DNA of 5,713 bases from Actinomycetes bacterium. Its GTDB lineage: Bacteria; Actinomycetota; Actinomycetes; Prado026. Below, piece after piece: positions 5,540 through 5,713 of the stretch; the stretch's first letter is position 1; each line of letters begins with the position of its first letter. Under the pieces are notes generated by a model. It saw nothing but the letters and a program-made list of their open reading frames with translations, searched no databases and had not been told where the DNA came from. Location of the stretch: contig JALOLN010000141.1 of NCBI GenBank assembly GCA_025455945.1, forward strand, positions 1 through 5,713, in the 5' to 3' direction. Both the position numbers and the translations under genes were made by a program.

Positions 5540-5713
5540 ATGCGGTCGAAGGTGATGCGGGTGCTGATCGTCCCGGTGCTGGCGGTGCTGGCGGTGCTGG
5601 CGCTCCTGGTGGCCCAGCCGGCGGGTGCCGCGCACGGCCCCACCGTGGTGCTGTGGAACCACCTGAACAACCGGTGGAGCGTGCAGCACAGCGTGGTCGG
5701 CGCCGACTTCCAC
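5540..5713 (+). CDS. Secreted LamG-like protein, copy 2 (3' end outside window)
   Basis: The first 58 codons of a second paralogue run open to the window edge. It has the same basic start MRSKVMR, a hydrophobic core and AQPAGAA signal-peptide end. Aligned with copy 1, 50 of 55 residues and about 151 of 165 bases match, apart from a 9-base in-frame insertion (an extra Ala-Val-Leu) in the hydrophobic core. The start of the mature region, from VVLWNHLNN to VVGADF, is identical in protein with one silent base change. The last visible residue is His where copy 1 has Gln55. Function is as for copy 1 and unknown. The gene appears intact as far as visible; whether it is full length, and whether more copies follow, cannot be seen. 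Confidence 0.88.
   Translation, partial: MRSKVMRVLIVPVLAVLAVLALLVAQPAGAAHGPTVVLWNHLNNRWSVQHSVVGADFH
5576..5602 (+). repeat. Three 9-base tandem repeats in the copy 2 signal peptide
   Basis: GTGCTGGCG occurs three times in a row, coding (Val-Leu-Ala)x3. Copy 1 has GTGCTGGCG followed by GTGCTGGCA (4618-4635), only two units. The difference is most simply a one-unit slippage event that lengthens the hydrophobic core by three residues without breaking the frame. Confidence 0.8.

Noticed and set aside
3037..5670. An 877-codon open frame on the minus strand opposite cbs and the LamG-like genes
   Set aside because: It lies wholly antisense to well-supported genes, reads as low-complexity Arg/His/Pro/Val-rich protein with no domain, and even repeats itself where the LamG-like duplication lies. 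Long antisense frames are expected at this GC content.

Overview
The window is very GC-rich, with strong G/C bias at third codon positions, GTG starts and little non-coding space. This is typical of a high-GC actinobacterium. The proteins look mycobacterial/pseudonocardial: the cystathionine beta-synthase aligns almost end to end with what I recall of Mycobacterium tuberculosis Cbs (Rv1077), and the thiolase resembles FadA3 (Rv1074c). The fadA3 - GDSL esterase - cbs order is the same as in M. tuberculosis. A Pseudonocardia-like genus is my best guess, but it is an inference.

Layout. (1) Positions 3-95 (+) hold the C-terminal tail of an unidentified gene. It converges on the thiolase gene, and both stop codons lie in one perfect hairpin (93-110). 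(2) A three-gene minus-strand operon runs leftward from about 3121: a metallo-beta-lactamase-fold hydrolase (2381-3121), a membrane-anchored SGNH/GDSL hydrolase (1328-2356) and a thiolase (108-1325). The gaps are 24 and 2 bases. (3) A compact divergent promoter region (about 3101-3150) separates the operon from cbs. It is a perfect 9-base inverted repeat placing a TAGGCT -10 box on each strand, each followed 7 bases later by a GTG, so both transcripts may be leaderless. (4) cbs (3148-4515, +) encodes a PLP enzyme with a C-terminal pair of CBS domains and no haem domain. (5) After cbs come two tandem copies of a secreted LamG-like protein gene: a complete one (4582-5382) and a second that runs off the right edge (5540-5713). 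The duplication includes about 50 bases of upstream sequence.

How the genes fit together. Cbs makes cystathionine from serine and homocysteine (reverse transsulfuration). The thiolase acts in acyl-CoA or acetoacetyl-CoA metabolism. The two hydrolases have no assignable substrates. Cbs and the operon share a regulatory region but no obvious pathway. The LamG-like pair looks like an accessory cell-surface or secreted module placed where M. tuberculosis carries pra and metB. I saw no RNA gene, CRISPR array, insertion sequence or phage gene. The least ordinary parts are the symmetric divergent promoter, a strong hairpin in the first codons of cbs, and the tandem secreted paralogues.
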